49,861 nt of DNA from Proteobacteria bacterium SG_bin6 (GCA_002083435.1 LWDJ01000017.1:1-49861), one strand, 5' to 3'. Shown: positions 27,622 through 35,589, counted from the first letter of the stretch. Program-made: numbers and translations. The notes: generated from the sequence alone by a model not told the origin.

Positions 27622-28254
27622 ATGAAAATCCAGGTCTCCACTTTCGAAGGCGATTGCGCGAACGGCGCCGCCGAGATCGAGCTCCGGGATGATGTTTTCG
27701 GGCTCGAGCCGCGCGCCGACATTCTGCACCGCGTCATCACCTGGCAGCTCGAGAAGCGCCGGGGTACTGCGCGCGGCACGCGGGAACGCGCCGATGTCGC
27801 GCGCACCGGCAAGAAGTTTGGTCGCCAGAAGGGCGGCGGTACCGCCCGTCATGGCGATCGCCGCGCCCCGGTGTTCATCGGTGGGGGTAAGGCGCACGGC
27901 GCCCGCGTCCGCGATTTCAACCCGTCGCTCAACAAGAAGATCCGAGCGCTTGGTCTGAAGATGGCACTTTCGGCGAAGGCCAAGGACGGCAAACTGATCG
28001 TGATGGACTCGCTCGCGATCGATGGCGGCAAGACCGCTGCGCTCGCCAAGAGCTTTCAGTCGATCGGCGCCAAGCACGCGCTGGTGATTGACGGTGATGT
28101 CGTCGAACCCAGCTTCGCGCTGGCTGCCGGCAATATTCACGCGATCGACGTGCTGCCGGCGATGGGTGCCAATGTGTACGACATTTTGAAGGCCGATACG
28201 CTGGTGCTCAGCCGCGCCGCGGTCGAAAAGCTGGAGGCGCGCTTCAATGGCTAA
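27622..28254 (+). CDS. rplD: 50S ribosomal protein L4
   Basis: A 210-residue L4 lining the exit tunnel. It has the tunnel-loop segment KKFGRQKGGGTARHGDRRAPVFIGGGKAHGPR-type region (here KAHGARVRDFNPSLNKK) and the C-terminal NVYDILKADTLVLSRAAVEKLEARF. In E. coli L4 is the autogenous repressor of the S10 operon, acting on the leader; whether that applies here is unknown. It follows rplC by two bases and overlaps rplW by eight bases (ATGGCTAA). Confidence 0.97.
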   Translation: MKIQVSTFEGDCANGAAEIELRDDVFGLEPRADILHRVITWQLEKRRGTARGTRERADVARTGKKFGRQKGGGTARHGDRRAPVFIGGGKAHGARVRDFNPSLNKKIRALGLKMALSAKAKDGKLIVMDSLAIDGGKTAALAKSFQSIGAKHALVIDGDVVEPSFALAAGNIHAIDVLPAMGANVYDILKADTLVLSRAAVEKLEARFNG

Positions 28255-28558
28255 GAAGGGCAAGGCGGTCGACGCGCGTCATTACGACGTGATCGTCGCC
28301 CCGCACATCACCGAAAAGGCGACGCTGCTCAGCGAGCATAACGCGGTCGTCTTCAAGGTCGCGCGCGACGCGACCAAGCCCGAGATCAAGGCGGCGGTCG
28401 AGGCTTTGTTCGACGTGTCGGTGACGGGGGTGAACACCATCGTCCAGAAGGGCAAGACCAAGAAGTGGAAGGGCGCGCCCTACACGCGGTCTGACGTGAA
28501 AAAAGCGATCGTCACCCTGCAAGAGGGCCAGTCGATCGATGTGACGACGGGGATCTGA
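28247..28558 (+). CDS. rplW: 50S ribosomal protein L23
   Basis: A 103-residue L23, at the tunnel exit and a docking point for trigger factor and SRP. It shows HYDVIVAPHITEKATLLSEHNAVVFKVARDATKPEIKAAVE and TKKWKGAPYTRSDVKKAIVTL. The N-terminal MAKKGKAVDAR is encoded across the rplD stop in an eight-base overlap, which implies coupled translation. rplB starts four bases after its stop codon. Confidence 0.96.
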   Translation: MAKKGKAVDARHYDVIVAPHITEKATLLSEHNAVVFKVARDATKPEIKAAVEALFDVSVTGVNTIVQKGKTKKWKGAPYTRSDVKKAIVTLQEGQSIDVTTGI

Positions 28559-28562
28559 GGCG

Positions 28563-29414
28563 ATGGCACTCAAGCATTACAACCCGACAAGCCCCGCACG
28601 TCGCGGCCTGATCCTGGTAGATCGCGCCGGGCTGCACAAGGGCGCGCCAGTAAAGGCGTTGACCGAGGGCAAGCGCAAGACGGGCGGGCGCAACAACAAG
28701 GGCCATGTCACCTCGCGCGGTATCGGCGGCGGCCACAAGCAGCGCTATCGCATCATTGATTTCAAGCGCCGTCTGTGGGACGTGGAAGGCACGGTCGAGC
28801 GGATCGAATATGATCCAAACCGTACCGCCTTTATCGCGCTGGTGAATTATGGCGCCGATGAAGCCGGCAAGGAGCGTCTCGCTTACATCATCGCGCCGCA
28901 GCGTCTGGCGGTCGGCGACAAGGTGATCGCCGGCAAGAAGACCGACGTAAAGCCGGGCAACGCGATGGAACTCGGCCAGATGCCGGTCGGCACCATCTGC
29001 CACAATGTGGAGATGAAGCCGGGCAAGGGCGGCCAGCTCGCGCGATCGGCGGGCACCTATGTGCAGATCGTCGGCCGGGACAAGGGCATGGTGATGATCC
29101 GCCTGAACTCGGGCGAGCAGCGCTATATCCGCAGCGATTGCATGGCGACGGTGGGCGCGGTGTCGAACCCCGACAACGCCAACCAATATCTGGCGAAGGC
29201 TGGCCGCAATCGCTGGCTCGGCAAGCGTCCGCTGACGCGCGGCGTCGCCAAGAACCCGGTCGATCACCCGCACGGCGGTGGTGAGGGCCGGACCTCGGGC
29301 GGTCGCCATCCGGTGACGCCGTGGGGCAAGCCGACCAAGGGTGCGCGCACCCGCCACAACAAGGCGACGGACAAGATGATCATCCGTAGCCGCCACGCGA
29401 AGAAGAAGGGCTGA
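28563..29414 (+). CDS. rplB: 50S ribosomal protein L2
   Basis: A 283-residue L2, needed for subunit joining and peptidyl transfer. Conserved blocks are MALKHYNPTSPARRGL, KTGGRNNKGHVTSRGIGGGHKQRYR, EYDPNRTAFIALV, the histidine-bearing DHPHGGGEGRTSGGRHPVTPWG near residue 235, and the basic tail RSRHAKKKG. It is a few residues longer than E. coli L2 (273). It lies in the usual order between rplW and rpsS, with gaps of four and three bases. Confidence 0.98.
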   Translation: MALKHYNPTSPARRGLILVDRAGLHKGAPVKALTEGKRKTGGRNNKGHVTSRGIGGGHKQRYRIIDFKRRLWDVEGTVERIEYDPNRTAFIALVNYGADEAGKERLAYIIAPQRLAVGDKVIAGKKTDVKPGNAMELGQMPVGTICHNVEMKPGKGGQLARSAGTYVQIVGRDKGMVMIRLNSGEQRYIRSDCMATVGAVSNPDNANQYLAKAGRNRWLGKRPLTRGVAKNPVDHPHGGGEGRTSGGRHPVTPWGKPTKGARTRHNKATDKMIIRSRHAKKKG

Positions 29415-29417
29415 TAG

Positions 29418-29696
29418 ATGGCTCGTTCGGTTTGGAAGGGTCCGTTCGTGGACCTGCATCTGCTGAAAAAGGCGCAGGCCGCTCAGGAAGCCGGCACCCG
29501 CGCGGGGCCGATCAAGACGTGGTCGCGCCGCTCGACGATCCTGCCCGATTTCGTCGGCCTGACGTTCAACGTCTATAACGGCCGTAAGTTCGTGCCGGTT
29601 TCGGTGAATGAGGACATGGTGGGCATGAAGCTCGGCGAATTCGCGCCGACCCGGTATTTCCCGGGCCATGCCGCCGATAAGAAGGGCAAGCGCTAA
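29418..29696 (+). CDS. rpsS: 30S ribosomal protein S19
   Basis: A 92-residue S19 of the 30S head, partner of S13. It is canonical: MARSVWKGPFVDLHLLKKA, IKTWSRRSTILPDFVGLTFNVYNGRKFVPV and GEFAPTRYFPGHAADKKGKR. Its stop codon shares one base with the rplV start (TAATG), a typical termination-reinitiation junction. Confidence 0.97.
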   Translation: MARSVWKGPFVDLHLLKKAQAAQEAGTRAGPIKTWSRRSTILPDFVGLTFNVYNGRKFVPVSVNEDMVGMKLGEFAPTRYFPGHAADKKGKR

Positions 29697-30076
29697 TGGG
29701 CAAGCCGGCAGCTCCCCGCCGCGTGGCGGACAATGAGGCGCTTGCGGTGAATACGCAGATCCGCGGCTCCGCGCAGAAGCTCAACCTGGTCGCCGGGCTG
29801 ATCCGTGGCCGGCGCGCGGGTGAGGCGATGAACATCCTGCAATTCTCGACCAAGGCGATGGCGGTCGAGGCGCGCAAGGTGCTCGCATCGGCGATCGCGA
29901 ACGCCGAGAACAACCACAATCTCGATGTCGACGCGCTGGTCGTCGCCGAGGCGAGTGTGGGCAAGTCGTTCACGATGAAGCGGTTCGCCACGCGTGGCCG
30001 CGGCAAGTCCACCCGTATTCTGAAGCCATTCTCGCGGCTGCGGATCGTGGTGCGTGAAGTGCAGGAAGAAGCATAA
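29696..30076 (+). CDS. rplV: 50S ribosomal protein L22
   Basis: A 126-residue L22 whose extended loop lines the exit tunnel. Visible are IRGSAQKLNLVAGLIRGRRAGEAMNIL, the ASAIANAENNHNLD helix and the loop KRFATRGRGKSTRILKPFSRLRIVV. It is joined to rpsS upstream and rpsC downstream by TAATG one-base overlaps, so the three are read as a coupled string. Confidence 0.97.
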   Translation: MGKPAAPRRVADNEALAVNTQIRGSAQKLNLVAGLIRGRRAGEAMNILQFSTKAMAVEARKVLASAIANAENNHNLDVDALVVAEASVGKSFTMKRFATRGRGKSTRILKPFSRLRIVVREVQEEA

Positions 30077-30783
30077 TGGGCCAAAAATCGAACCCGATCG
30101 GTCTGCGCCTGCAGATCAACCGCACCTGGGACAGCCGCTGGTACGCCGATGGCGCCGACTATGGCCGGCTGCTGCTGGAAGATCTGAAGATCCGTCAGTT
30201 CATCCTGGAGGCGCTGCCGCAGGCTGCGATCTCCAAGGTGGTGATCGACCGTCCTGCGAAGCTGTGCCGCATTTCGATCTTCGCGGCGCGCCCCGGTGTG
30301 ATCATCGGCAAGAAGGGCGCGGACATCGAGAAGCTGAAGAAGAAGCTCTCGGCGATGACCGCCTCGGAAGTGTCGCTCAACATCGTCGAGATTCGCAAGC
30401 CCGAGATTGACGCCAAACTGGTGGCGCAGGGCGTCGCCGATCAGCTCGAACGCCGGATCGCTTTCCGACGCGCGATGAAGCGCGCGGTACAATCGGCGCT
30501 GCGCCTGGGTGCCGAGGGCATCCGGATCAACTGCGGGGGGCGGTTGGGCGGCGCGGAAATCGCGCGCACCGAATGGTATCGCGAGGGCCGCGTGCCGCTG
30601 CATACGCTGCGTGCCAATGTCGATTATGCCGAAGCGCAGGCGCATACCGCTTATGGCGTGTGCGGCGTGAAGGTGTGGATCTTCAAGGGCGAGATCCTGG
30701 GCCATGATCCGATGGCGCAGGACCGGCTGATGATGGAAGCGCAGACCTCGGGCGTGCGCCCGGCGCGCGACGACCGTCGCTAA
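30076..30783 (+). CDS. rpsC: 30S ribosomal protein S3
   Basis: A 235-residue S3 at the mRNA entry site. It starts MGQKSNPIGLRLQINRTWDSRWYADG and has the KH domain with its GxxG-type loop (VIIGKKGADIEKLKKKL), then the C-terminal domain with GAEGIRINCGGRLGGAEIARTEWYREGRVPLHTLRANVDY. It matches the usual length. It starts within the rplV stop codon (TAATG). rplP follows after 12 bases. Confidence 0.98.
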   Translation: MGQKSNPIGLRLQINRTWDSRWYADGADYGRLLLEDLKIRQFILEALPQAAISKVVIDRPAKLCRISIFAARPGVIIGKKGADIEKLKKKLSAMTASEVSLNIVEIRKPEIDAKLVAQGVADQLERRIAFRRAMKRAVQSALRLGAEGIRINCGGRLGGAEIARTEWYREGRVPLHTLRANVDYAEAQAHTAYGVCGVKVWIFKGEILGHDPMAQDRLMMEAQTSGVRPARDDRR

Positions 30784-30795
30784 GGATTAGGACCG

Positions 30796-31227
30796 ATGCT
30801 GCAACCAAAGCGCTCCAAATTCCGTAAGGCCTTCAAGGGCCGTATCCATGGCGACGCCAAGGGCGGTTCGTCGCTGAACTTCGGCTCCTATGGGCTGAAG
30901 GCGCTGGAGCCGGAGCGGATTACCGCGCGCCAGATCGAAGCGGCACGCCGCGCGATCACGCGCCACATCAAGCGCCAGGGCCGTTTGTGGATTCGCATCT
31001 TCCCGGATGTGCCGGTGTCGTCCAAACCCGCCGAAGTCCGCATGGGCTCAGGCAAGGGCAGCCCCGAATTCTGGGCGGCGCGGGTGAAGCCGGGCCGTAT
31101 CCTGTTCGAACTTGACGGCGTGCCAGGCCCGATCGCGGCGGTCGCGTTCGAGCGCGCAGCGATGAAGCTGCCAATCAAGACCAAGGTTGTCGCGCGTCTC
31201 GGCGACACCTCGCACCTGGAAGGTTGA
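30796..31227 (+). CDS. rplP: 50S ribosomal protein L16
   Basis: A 143-residue L16 near the A-site tRNA. Blocks include MLQPKRSKFRKAFKGRIHG, FGSYGLKALEPERITARQIEAARRAITRHIKRQGRLWIRIFPDVP and GSGKGSPEFWAARVKPGRILFE with the GxPEFW region. GGATTAGGACC precedes the start. rpmC begins two bases after its stop codon. Confidence 0.97.
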   Translation: MLQPKRSKFRKAFKGRIHGDAKGGSSLNFGSYGLKALEPERITARQIEAARRAITRHIKRQGRLWIRIFPDVPVSSKPAEVRMGSGKGSPEFWAARVKPGRILFELDGVPGPIAAVAFERAAMKLPIKTKVVARLGDTSHLEG

Positions 31228-31229
31228 GC

Positions 31230-31445
31230 ATGAGCAAGATCAGCAACCGTGTCGCGGACTTGCGCGGCCAGAGCGACGACCAGCTCGTCGAGGCCGTTGG
31301 CCAGCTGAAGCGCGAGGCGTTCAACCTGCGTTTCCAGGCGGCGACCAGCCAGCTGGAAAAGCCGAGCCGGGTGCGCGAAGTGCGCCGCGAGATCGCCCGG
31401 ATCAAGACGCTGCAGGCCGAGCGCGCGCGCTCGGCGGCTAAGTAA
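31230..31445 (+). CDS. rpmC: 50S ribosomal protein L29
   Basis: A 71-residue L29 at the tunnel exit beside L23. It is two helices: ISNRVADLRGQSDDQLVEAVGQLKREAFNLRFQ and SQLEKPSRVREVRREIARIKTLQAER. The ATG at 31230 was chosen over an in-frame TTG six bases upstream because GGAAGG is well spaced for it and the product matches the family. It ends 11 bases before rpsQ. Confidence 0.95.
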   Translation: MSKISNRVADLRGQSDDQLVEAVGQLKREAFNLRFQAATSQLEKPSRVREVRREIARIKTLQAERARSAAK

Positions 31446-31456
31446 GGAATTAGGCC

Positions 31457-31729
31457 ATGCCGAAGCGCGTGCTGACCGGGACCGTCGTCTCGGACAAGAC
31501 CGACAAGACGGTGGTTGTGCTGGTGGAGCGCAAGGTGAAGCACCCGCTCTACGGCAAGATCATCCGCCGCTCGAAGAAGTATCATGCCCATGACGAGGAC
31601 AATGTCTTCAAGATGGGCGAGACGGTGCGGATCGAGGAGACGCGCCCGATCTCGAAGTTGAAGACCTGGCGGGTGATCGAGCGCGTGAGCGCGGCGGCGA
31701 TGCCCGAGCGGGTGAATGTCGACGCCTGA
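31457..31729 (+). CDS. rpsQ: 30S ribosomal protein S17
   Basis: A 90-residue S17 of OB fold, an early 16S rRNA binder. It shows MPKRVLTGTVVSDKTDKTVVVLVERKVKHPLYGKIIRRSKKYHAHDE and VRIEETRPISKLKTWRVIERV. GGAATTAGG lies upstream. A 62-base gap follows before rplN, the boundary of the S10 and spc blocks in E. coli. No promoter or terminator was seen in it, so the two blocks may be continuous. Confidence 0.97.
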   Translation: MPKRVLTGTVVSDKTDKTVVVLVERKVKHPLYGKIIRRSKKYHAHDEDNVFKMGETVRIEETRPISKLKTWRVIERVSAAAMPERVNVDA

Positions 31730-31791
31730 GGGCGAAAACAAAGGCGGGGCTGGGTCAGCAATCCACCCCAAGGTGAGAAGGAAGCGGATCA

Positions 31792-32160
31792 ATGATCCAA
31801 ATGCAGTCCAATCTCGACGTCGCGGACAATAGCGGCGCGAAGCGGGTGCAGTGCATCAAGGTGCTGGGCGGTTCGAAGCGTCGCACGGCCGGTGTTGGCG
31901 ACATCATCGTCGTCAGCATCAAGGAAGCGCAGCCCCGTGGCAAGGTGAAGAAGGGCGACGTCCACCGCGCGGTGATCGTGCGCACGGCGAAGGATATTCG
32001 CCGTCCCGATGGGTCGGTGATCCGCTTCGATACGAACGCGGCGGTGCTGGTCAACAAGAACGAGGAGCCGATCGGCACCCGTATCTTCGGCCCGGTCGTC
32101 CGCGAGCTGCGCGCCAAGCAACACATGAAGATCATCAGCCTCGCGCCGGAGGTGCTGTAA
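31792..32160 (+). CDS. rplN: 50S ribosomal protein L14
   Basis: A 122-residue L14 at the subunit interface. It is canonical: MIQMQSNLDVADNSGAKRVQCIKVLGGSKRR, VSIKEAQPRGKVKKGDVHRAVIVRTAK and GTRIFGPVVRELRAKQHMKIISLAPEVL. GGTGAGAAGGAAG is upstream. First gene of the spc-type block. Its TAA overlaps the rplX ATG by one base (TAATG). Confidence 0.98.
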   Translation: MIQMQSNLDVADNSGAKRVQCIKVLGGSKRRTAGVGDIIVVSIKEAQPRGKVKKGDVHRAVIVRTAKDIRRPDGSVIRFDTNAAVLVNKNEEPIGTRIFGPVVRELRAKQHMKIISLAPEVL

Positions 32161-32477
32161 TGGCCGCCAAGATCAAGAAGGGCGATCGCGTCGTCGTCCT
32201 GTCCGGCAAGGACAAGGGCAAGACCGGCACTGTCACCCTCGCGCTGCCGCGCGAGGAGAAAGTCGTCGTGTCCGGCGTGAACATCGCCACCCGCCACCGC
32301 AAGCCGAGCCAGGCCAATCCGCAGGGTGGCCTCGAACGCAGCGAGGCGCCGCTCCACGTGTCGAAGGTCGCGATCGCCGATCCGGCGTCGGGCAAGGCGA
32401 CGCGCGTCCGTTTCGAGCAGCGCGATGGCAAGAAGGTCCGCGTGGCCGTGAAGTCCGGGGAGGTCATCAATGGCTGA
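32160..32477 (+). CDS. rplX: 50S ribosomal protein L24
   Basis: A 105-residue L24, an assembly initiator with a KOW motif: KIKKGDRVVVLSGKDKGKTGTV at residues 4-25. Further in are SGVNIATRHRKPSQANPQGG and the C-terminal TRVRFEQRDGKKVRVAVKSGE. The start is the ATG in the TAATG junction with rplN. It overlaps rplE by eight bases (ATGGCTGA), the same geometry as rplD-rplW. Confidence 0.97.
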   Translation: MAAKIKKGDRVVVLSGKDKGKTGTVTLALPREEKVVVSGVNIATRHRKPSQANPQGGLERSEAPLHVSKVAIADPASGKATRVRFEQRDGKKVRVAVKSGEVING

Positions 32478-33051
32478 CAATTACGTGCCACGGATGAAGA
32501 AGCTCTATGACGAGCAGATCATCAAGGCGATGACCGAGAAGTTCGGCTACAAGAACCCGATGCAGGTTCCGCGGATCGAAAAGATCGTGCTGAACATGGG
32601 CGTGGGCGAAGCGACGCAGGACAAGAAGAAGGTCGAGACCGCCGCAGCCGAAATGGCGCTGATCGCCGGTCAGAAGCCGGTGATCACTCGCGCGAAGAAG
32701 TCGATCGCGACGTTCAAGCTGCGCGAGGGGATGCCGATCGGCTGCAAGGTGACGCTGCGCCGCGAGCGGATGTACGAGTTTCTCGATCGCTTCGTGACGA
32801 TCGCGCTGCCGCGCGTCCGCGACTTCCGCGGCCTGTCGCCGAAGTCGTTTGATGGGCGCGGCAACTACGCTTGCGGGATCAAGGAGCAGCTGATCTTCCC
32901 CGAGATCAACTATGACAAGATCGACAAGATCCGCGGTATGGACGTGATCGTGACGACCACCGCCAACACCGATGAGGAAGCGCGCGAGCTGCTTCGGCTG
33001 TTCGGCTTCCCGTTCACCCAGCCCCAGGCTGACCAGAAAAAGGCCGCCTGA
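32470..33051 (+). CDS. rplE: 50S ribosomal protein L5
   Basis: A 193-residue L5, binder of 5S rRNA and contact to the P-site tRNA and S13. Blocks are MQVPRIEKIVLNMGVGEATQDKK, ALIAGQKPVITRAKKSIATFKLREGMPIGCKVTLR, RDFRGLSPKSFDGRGNYACGIKEQLIFPEI and DVIVTTTANTDEEARELLRLFGFPF. It is slightly longer than E. coli L5 at both ends. Translation is probably coupled to rplX through the overlap. Confidence 0.98.
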   Translation: MADNYVPRMKKLYDEQIIKAMTEKFGYKNPMQVPRIEKIVLNMGVGEATQDKKKVETAAAEMALIAGQKPVITRAKKSIATFKLREGMPIGCKVTLRRERMYEFLDRFVTIALPRVRDFRGLSPKSFDGRGNYACGIKEQLIFPEINYDKIDKIRGMDVIVTTTANTDEEARELLRLFGFPFTQPQADQKKAA

Positions 33052-33077
33052 GGCGGATAGAGGAAGAGCTTAAGTCC

Positions 33078-33383
33078 ATGGCGAAACTGAGTTCGATCAA
33101 CAAGAATGAGCGGCGCAAGAAGCTGGTGAAGAAATACGCCGGCCGCTACGCCAAGCTTAAGGCGATCGCGAATGACCAGGCGCTCGACGAAACCGAGCGT
33201 CTGATCGCCCGCCTGAAGATGGCGGAGGTGCCGCGCAACGGCAATCCGACCCGGATCCGCAACCGCTGCGAGCTGACCGGCCGCCCGCGGGCCTATTATC
33301 GCAAGTTCCGTCTCTGCCGCGTGCAGTTGCGCGAACTCGCGAACAAGGGGCTCATCCCCGGCGTGACCAAGTCGAGCTGGTAA
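33078..33383 (+). CDS. rpsN: 30S ribosomal protein S14
   Basis: A 101-residue S14 of the long, zinc-free type: no CxxC pairs are present. It has MAKLSSINKNERRKKLVKKYAGRYAKLKAI, LARLKMAEVPRNGNPTRIRNRCELTGRPRAYYRKF (starting IARLKM here) and the invariant C-terminal GLIPGVTKSSW. GGAAGAGC is the ribosome site. It is followed nine bases later by rpsH. Confidence 0.97.
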   Translation: MAKLSSINKNERRKKLVKKYAGRYAKLKAIANDQALDETERLIARLKMAEVPRNGNPTRIRNRCELTGRPRAYYRKFRLCRVQLRELANKGLIPGVTKSSW

Positions 33384-33392
33384 GGACGCATT

Positions 33393-33788
33393 ATGGCACT
33401 GACCGATCCCATTGGTGATATGCTCACCCGCATCCGCAACGGCCAGCGCGCCCGCAAGGACAGCGTGCTGACCCCGGCGTCGAAGTTGCGCGTCCGCGTG
33501 CTCGATGTGCTCCAGCGCGAAGGCTATATCCGCGGTTACAGCGAGGAAGCCGCTGGCCCCGCCAAGGCTATCCGCATCGAGCTGAAATATTTCGAGGGAC
33601 AGCCCGCGATCAAGCATGTTGCGCGCGTCTCGAAGCCCGGTCGCCGGGTCTATTCGGGCGCGCAGGAATTGCCGCGCGTGATGAACGGCCTTGGCATCAC
33701 CATCGTCTCGACCCCTAAGGGCGTGCTATCTGATGCCGAAGCGCGTGCCGAGAATGTCGGCGGCGAAGTGCTGGCGGAGGTGTTCTGA
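33393..33788 (+). CDS. rpsH: 30S ribosomal protein S8
   Basis: A 131-residue S8, central-domain assembly protein and, in E. coli, the repressor of spc operon translation through the rplE region. It shows MALTDPIGDMLTRIRNGQRARKDSV, LRVRVLDVLQREGYIRGY, KPGRRVYSGAQELPRVMNGLGITIVSTPKGVLSDAEA and GGEVLAEVF. Its stop codon overlaps the rplF start by one base. Confidence 0.98.
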   Translation: MALTDPIGDMLTRIRNGQRARKDSVLTPASKLRVRVLDVLQREGYIRGYSEEAAGPAKAIRIELKYFEGQPAIKHVARVSKPGRRVYSGAQELPRVMNGLGITIVSTPKGVLSDAEARAENVGGEVLAEVF

Positions 33789-34321
33789 TGAGCCGCATTG
33801 GCAAGAAGGCCGTCGCGATTCCCGCGGGCGTTACCGCAGACATCGCCGATGGCATGATTTCGGTGAAGGGGCCGAAGGGCGTCCTCTCGATGCCGCTCGC
33901 CGATGAGATCGTCTATGCGATCGAGGACGGCGCGATTTCGGTGCAGCCCGCAAATAGTAGCAAGCGCGCGCGCGCTTTCTGGGGGATGCAGCGCACGCTA
34001 ATCGCGAACCTGATGCAGGGCGTGACGCAGGGCTTCTCGAAGGTGCTAGAGATCAACGGCGTCGGCTACCGTGCCGCCGCGCAGGGCCGCAACCTGAACC
34101 TGCAGCTCGGCTACAGCCACCATGTGAACTATGCCATCCCCGAGGGGATCGAGATCAAGACGCCGGATCAGACGACCGTTGAAATCTCGGGCATCGACAA
34201 GCAGAAGGTTGGCCAGGTGGCCGCGGAAATCCGCCGCTGGCGTAAGCCTGAGCCGTACAAGGGCAAGGGCATCAAGTATCGCGGCGAGTTCATCTTCCGC
34301 AAGGAAGGGAAGAAGAAATGA
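33788..34321 (+). CDS. rplF: 50S ribosomal protein L6
   Basis: A 177-residue L6 at the factor-binding site. It has MSRIGKKAVAIPAGVTADI, VKGPKGVLSMPL, LIANLMQGVTQGFSKVLEINGVGYRAAAQGRNLNLQLGYSH and the C-terminal RRWRKPEPYKGKGIKYRGEFIFRKEGKKK-type block (RKPEPYKGKGIKYRGE). It is coupled to rpsH by a one-base overlap and to rplR by four bases (ATGA). Confidence 0.98.
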   Translation: MSRIGKKAVAIPAGVTADIADGMISVKGPKGVLSMPLADEIVYAIEDGAISVQPANSSKRARAFWGMQRTLIANLMQGVTQGFSKVLEINGVGYRAAAQGRNLNLQLGYSHHVNYAIPEGIEIKTPDQTTVEISGIDKQKVGQVAAEIRRWRKPEPYKGKGIKYRGEFIFRKEGKKK

Positions 34322-34680
34322 TCAGCACCAAGACTATGTCGCTGTTCGAAAAGCGCCGTCGCCGCAACCGTACCGCTTTGCGGGCGCGCAGCGCGGGCCG
34401 TCCGCGCCTTTCGGTTCATCGTTCGGGCAAGCACATCTATGCTCAGGTGATCGACGATGCGGCTGGCCGGACCATCGCCGCCGCCTCGACGCTGGAAGAG
34501 GCGCTGCGCTCGACGAGCGGGGCCAACATCGCCGCCGCGGTCGCGGTGGGCAAGCGCGTGGCGGAAAAGGCCAAGGAAGCGGGCGTGACCCAGGTCGTGT
34601 TCGATCGCGGCGGCTTTCTTTATCACGGTCGCGTCAAGGCGCTGGCGGATGCCGCGCGCGAAGCTGGTTTGGAGTTTTAA
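34318..34680 (+). CDS. rplR: 50S ribosomal protein L18
   Basis: A 120-residue L18 that binds 5S rRNA with L5. It shows the basic N-terminus LFEKRRRRNRTALRARSAGRPRLSVHRSGKHIYAQVIDD, AASTLEE and GVTQVVFDRGGFLYHGRVKALADAAREAGLEF. It starts with an ATGA overlap with rplF. rpsE follows three bases after its stop codon. Confidence 0.97.
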   Translation: MISTKTMSLFEKRRRRNRTALRARSAGRPRLSVHRSGKHIYAQVIDDAAGRTIAAASTLEEALRSTSGANIAAAVAVGKRVAEKAKEAGVTQVVFDRGGFLYHGRVKALADAAREAGLEF

Positions 34681-34683
34681 GCA

Positions 34684-35373
34684 ATGGCCGATGAACTGGT
34701 AACGCCGGGCACCGAGGGCGCGCCCGAGGCGCGTGAAGGTCGCCGTGGCCGGGGTGGTCGCGGTGGCGAGCGCGGCGGTGACGGGCGCGGTCGGGGCGGT
34801 CGTGACGGTCGTGGCCGTCGCGATGGTCCGCGCGAGGAAGGCGGCGAGGAGCTGATCGAGAAGCTTGTCCACATCAACCGCGTGTCGAAGACGGTGAAGG
34901 GCGGCAAGCGTTTTGGCTTCGCGGCGCTGGTGGTGGTCGGTGACGGCCGCGGCCGAGTTGGCTTCGGGCACGGCAAGGCGCGCGAGGTGCCAGAAGCGAT
35001 CAGCAAGGCGACCGCGGCGGCCAAGAAGGCGATGATCCGTGTGCCGCTGAAGGAAGGGCGCACGCTGCATCATGACGGCAACGGCCATTTCGGCGCGGGC
35101 CGGGTGACGCTCCGTTCGGCGCCGCAAGGTACCGGCATCATCGCCGGCGGCCCGATGCGCGCTGTGTTCGAGAGCCTCGGTGTCGCCGACGTGGTGACCA
35201 AGTCGCTCGGCACCTCCAACCCCTATAACATGATCCGCGCGACCTTCGAGGCGCTGCACACGCAGGTCAGCCCCAAGTCGGTCGCCCAGCGGCGTGGCAA
35301 GAAGATCGCCGATCTGCTCGGCCGGGGTGGCTCTCAGGCTGCCGAGGTGGAAGCCGCGGCGATCGTGGAGTAA
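34684..35373 (+). CDS. rpsE: 30S ribosomal protein S5 with Arg/Gly-rich N-terminal extension
   Basis: S5 at the mRNA entry and decoding region. The core from about residue 56 is canonical: LIEKLVHINRVSKTVKGGKRFGFAALVVVGDG, GFGHGKAREVPEAISKATAAAKKAMI, GTGIIAGGPMRAVFESLGVADVVTKSLGTSNPYNMIRATFEAL. The chain is 229 residues against 167 in E. coli because residues 1-52 form an acidic start followed by an RG-repeat stretch (RRGRGGRGGERGGDGRGRGG). It is disordered by composition. The extension is in frame from the only well-placed ATG, three bases after rplR, so it is probably translated. Confidence 0.97.
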   Translation: MADELVTPGTEGAPEAREGRRGRGGRGGERGGDGRGRGGRDGRGRRDGPREEGGEELIEKLVHINRVSKTVKGGKRFGFAALVVVGDGRGRVGFGHGKAREVPEAISKATAAAKKAMIRVPLKEGRTLHHDGNGHFGAGRVTLRSAPQGTGIIAGGPMRAVFESLGVADVVTKSLGTSNPYNMIRATFEALHTQVSPKSVAQRRGKKIADLLGRGGSQAAEVEAAAIVE

Positions 35374-35378
35374 CGGAT

Positions 35379-35555
35379 ATGGCGACGATCAAGATCACCC
35401 AAACCGGATCGCCCATCCGGCGCACCAAGGATCAACGCGCGACGCTGATCGGCCTGGGGCTGAACAAGCTGCATCGCACCAGCGAACTGGAGGACACGCC
35501 CGAGGTTCGCGGCATGATCCAGAAGGTTCGGCACATGGTGCAGGTGGAGGGTTGA
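35379..35555 (+). CDS. rpmD: 50S ribosomal protein L30
   Basis: A 58-residue L30. The frame reads MATIKITQTGSPIRRTKDQR, then ATLIGLGLNKLHRTSELEDT, then PEVRGMIQKVRHMVQVEG, which matches the family over its full length. The start lies five bases after the rpsE stop codon. Gene order rpsE-rpmD-rplO is the standard spc order. A hairpin follows nine bases after the stop codon. Confidence 0.96.
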   Translation: MATIKITQTGSPIRRTKDQRATLIGLGLNKLHRTSELEDTPEVRGMIQKVRHMVQVEG

Positions 35556-35563
35556 AGCCTTCG

Positions 35564-35589
35564 GCTCTCGCCCGCAGCTGGGCGAGAGC
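35564..35589 (+). promoter_or_regulatory. Hairpin in the rpmD-rplO spacer
   Basis: Perfect 10-bp stem GCTCTCGCCC (35564-35573) with GGGCGAGAGC (35580-35589), loop GCAGCT, followed by TAATTCTAAA rather than a T tract. A competing small hairpin, AGCC-TTC-GGCT (35557-35566 region), shares its left arm. It may set the relative expression or stability of rplO downstream. Confidence 0.55.
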
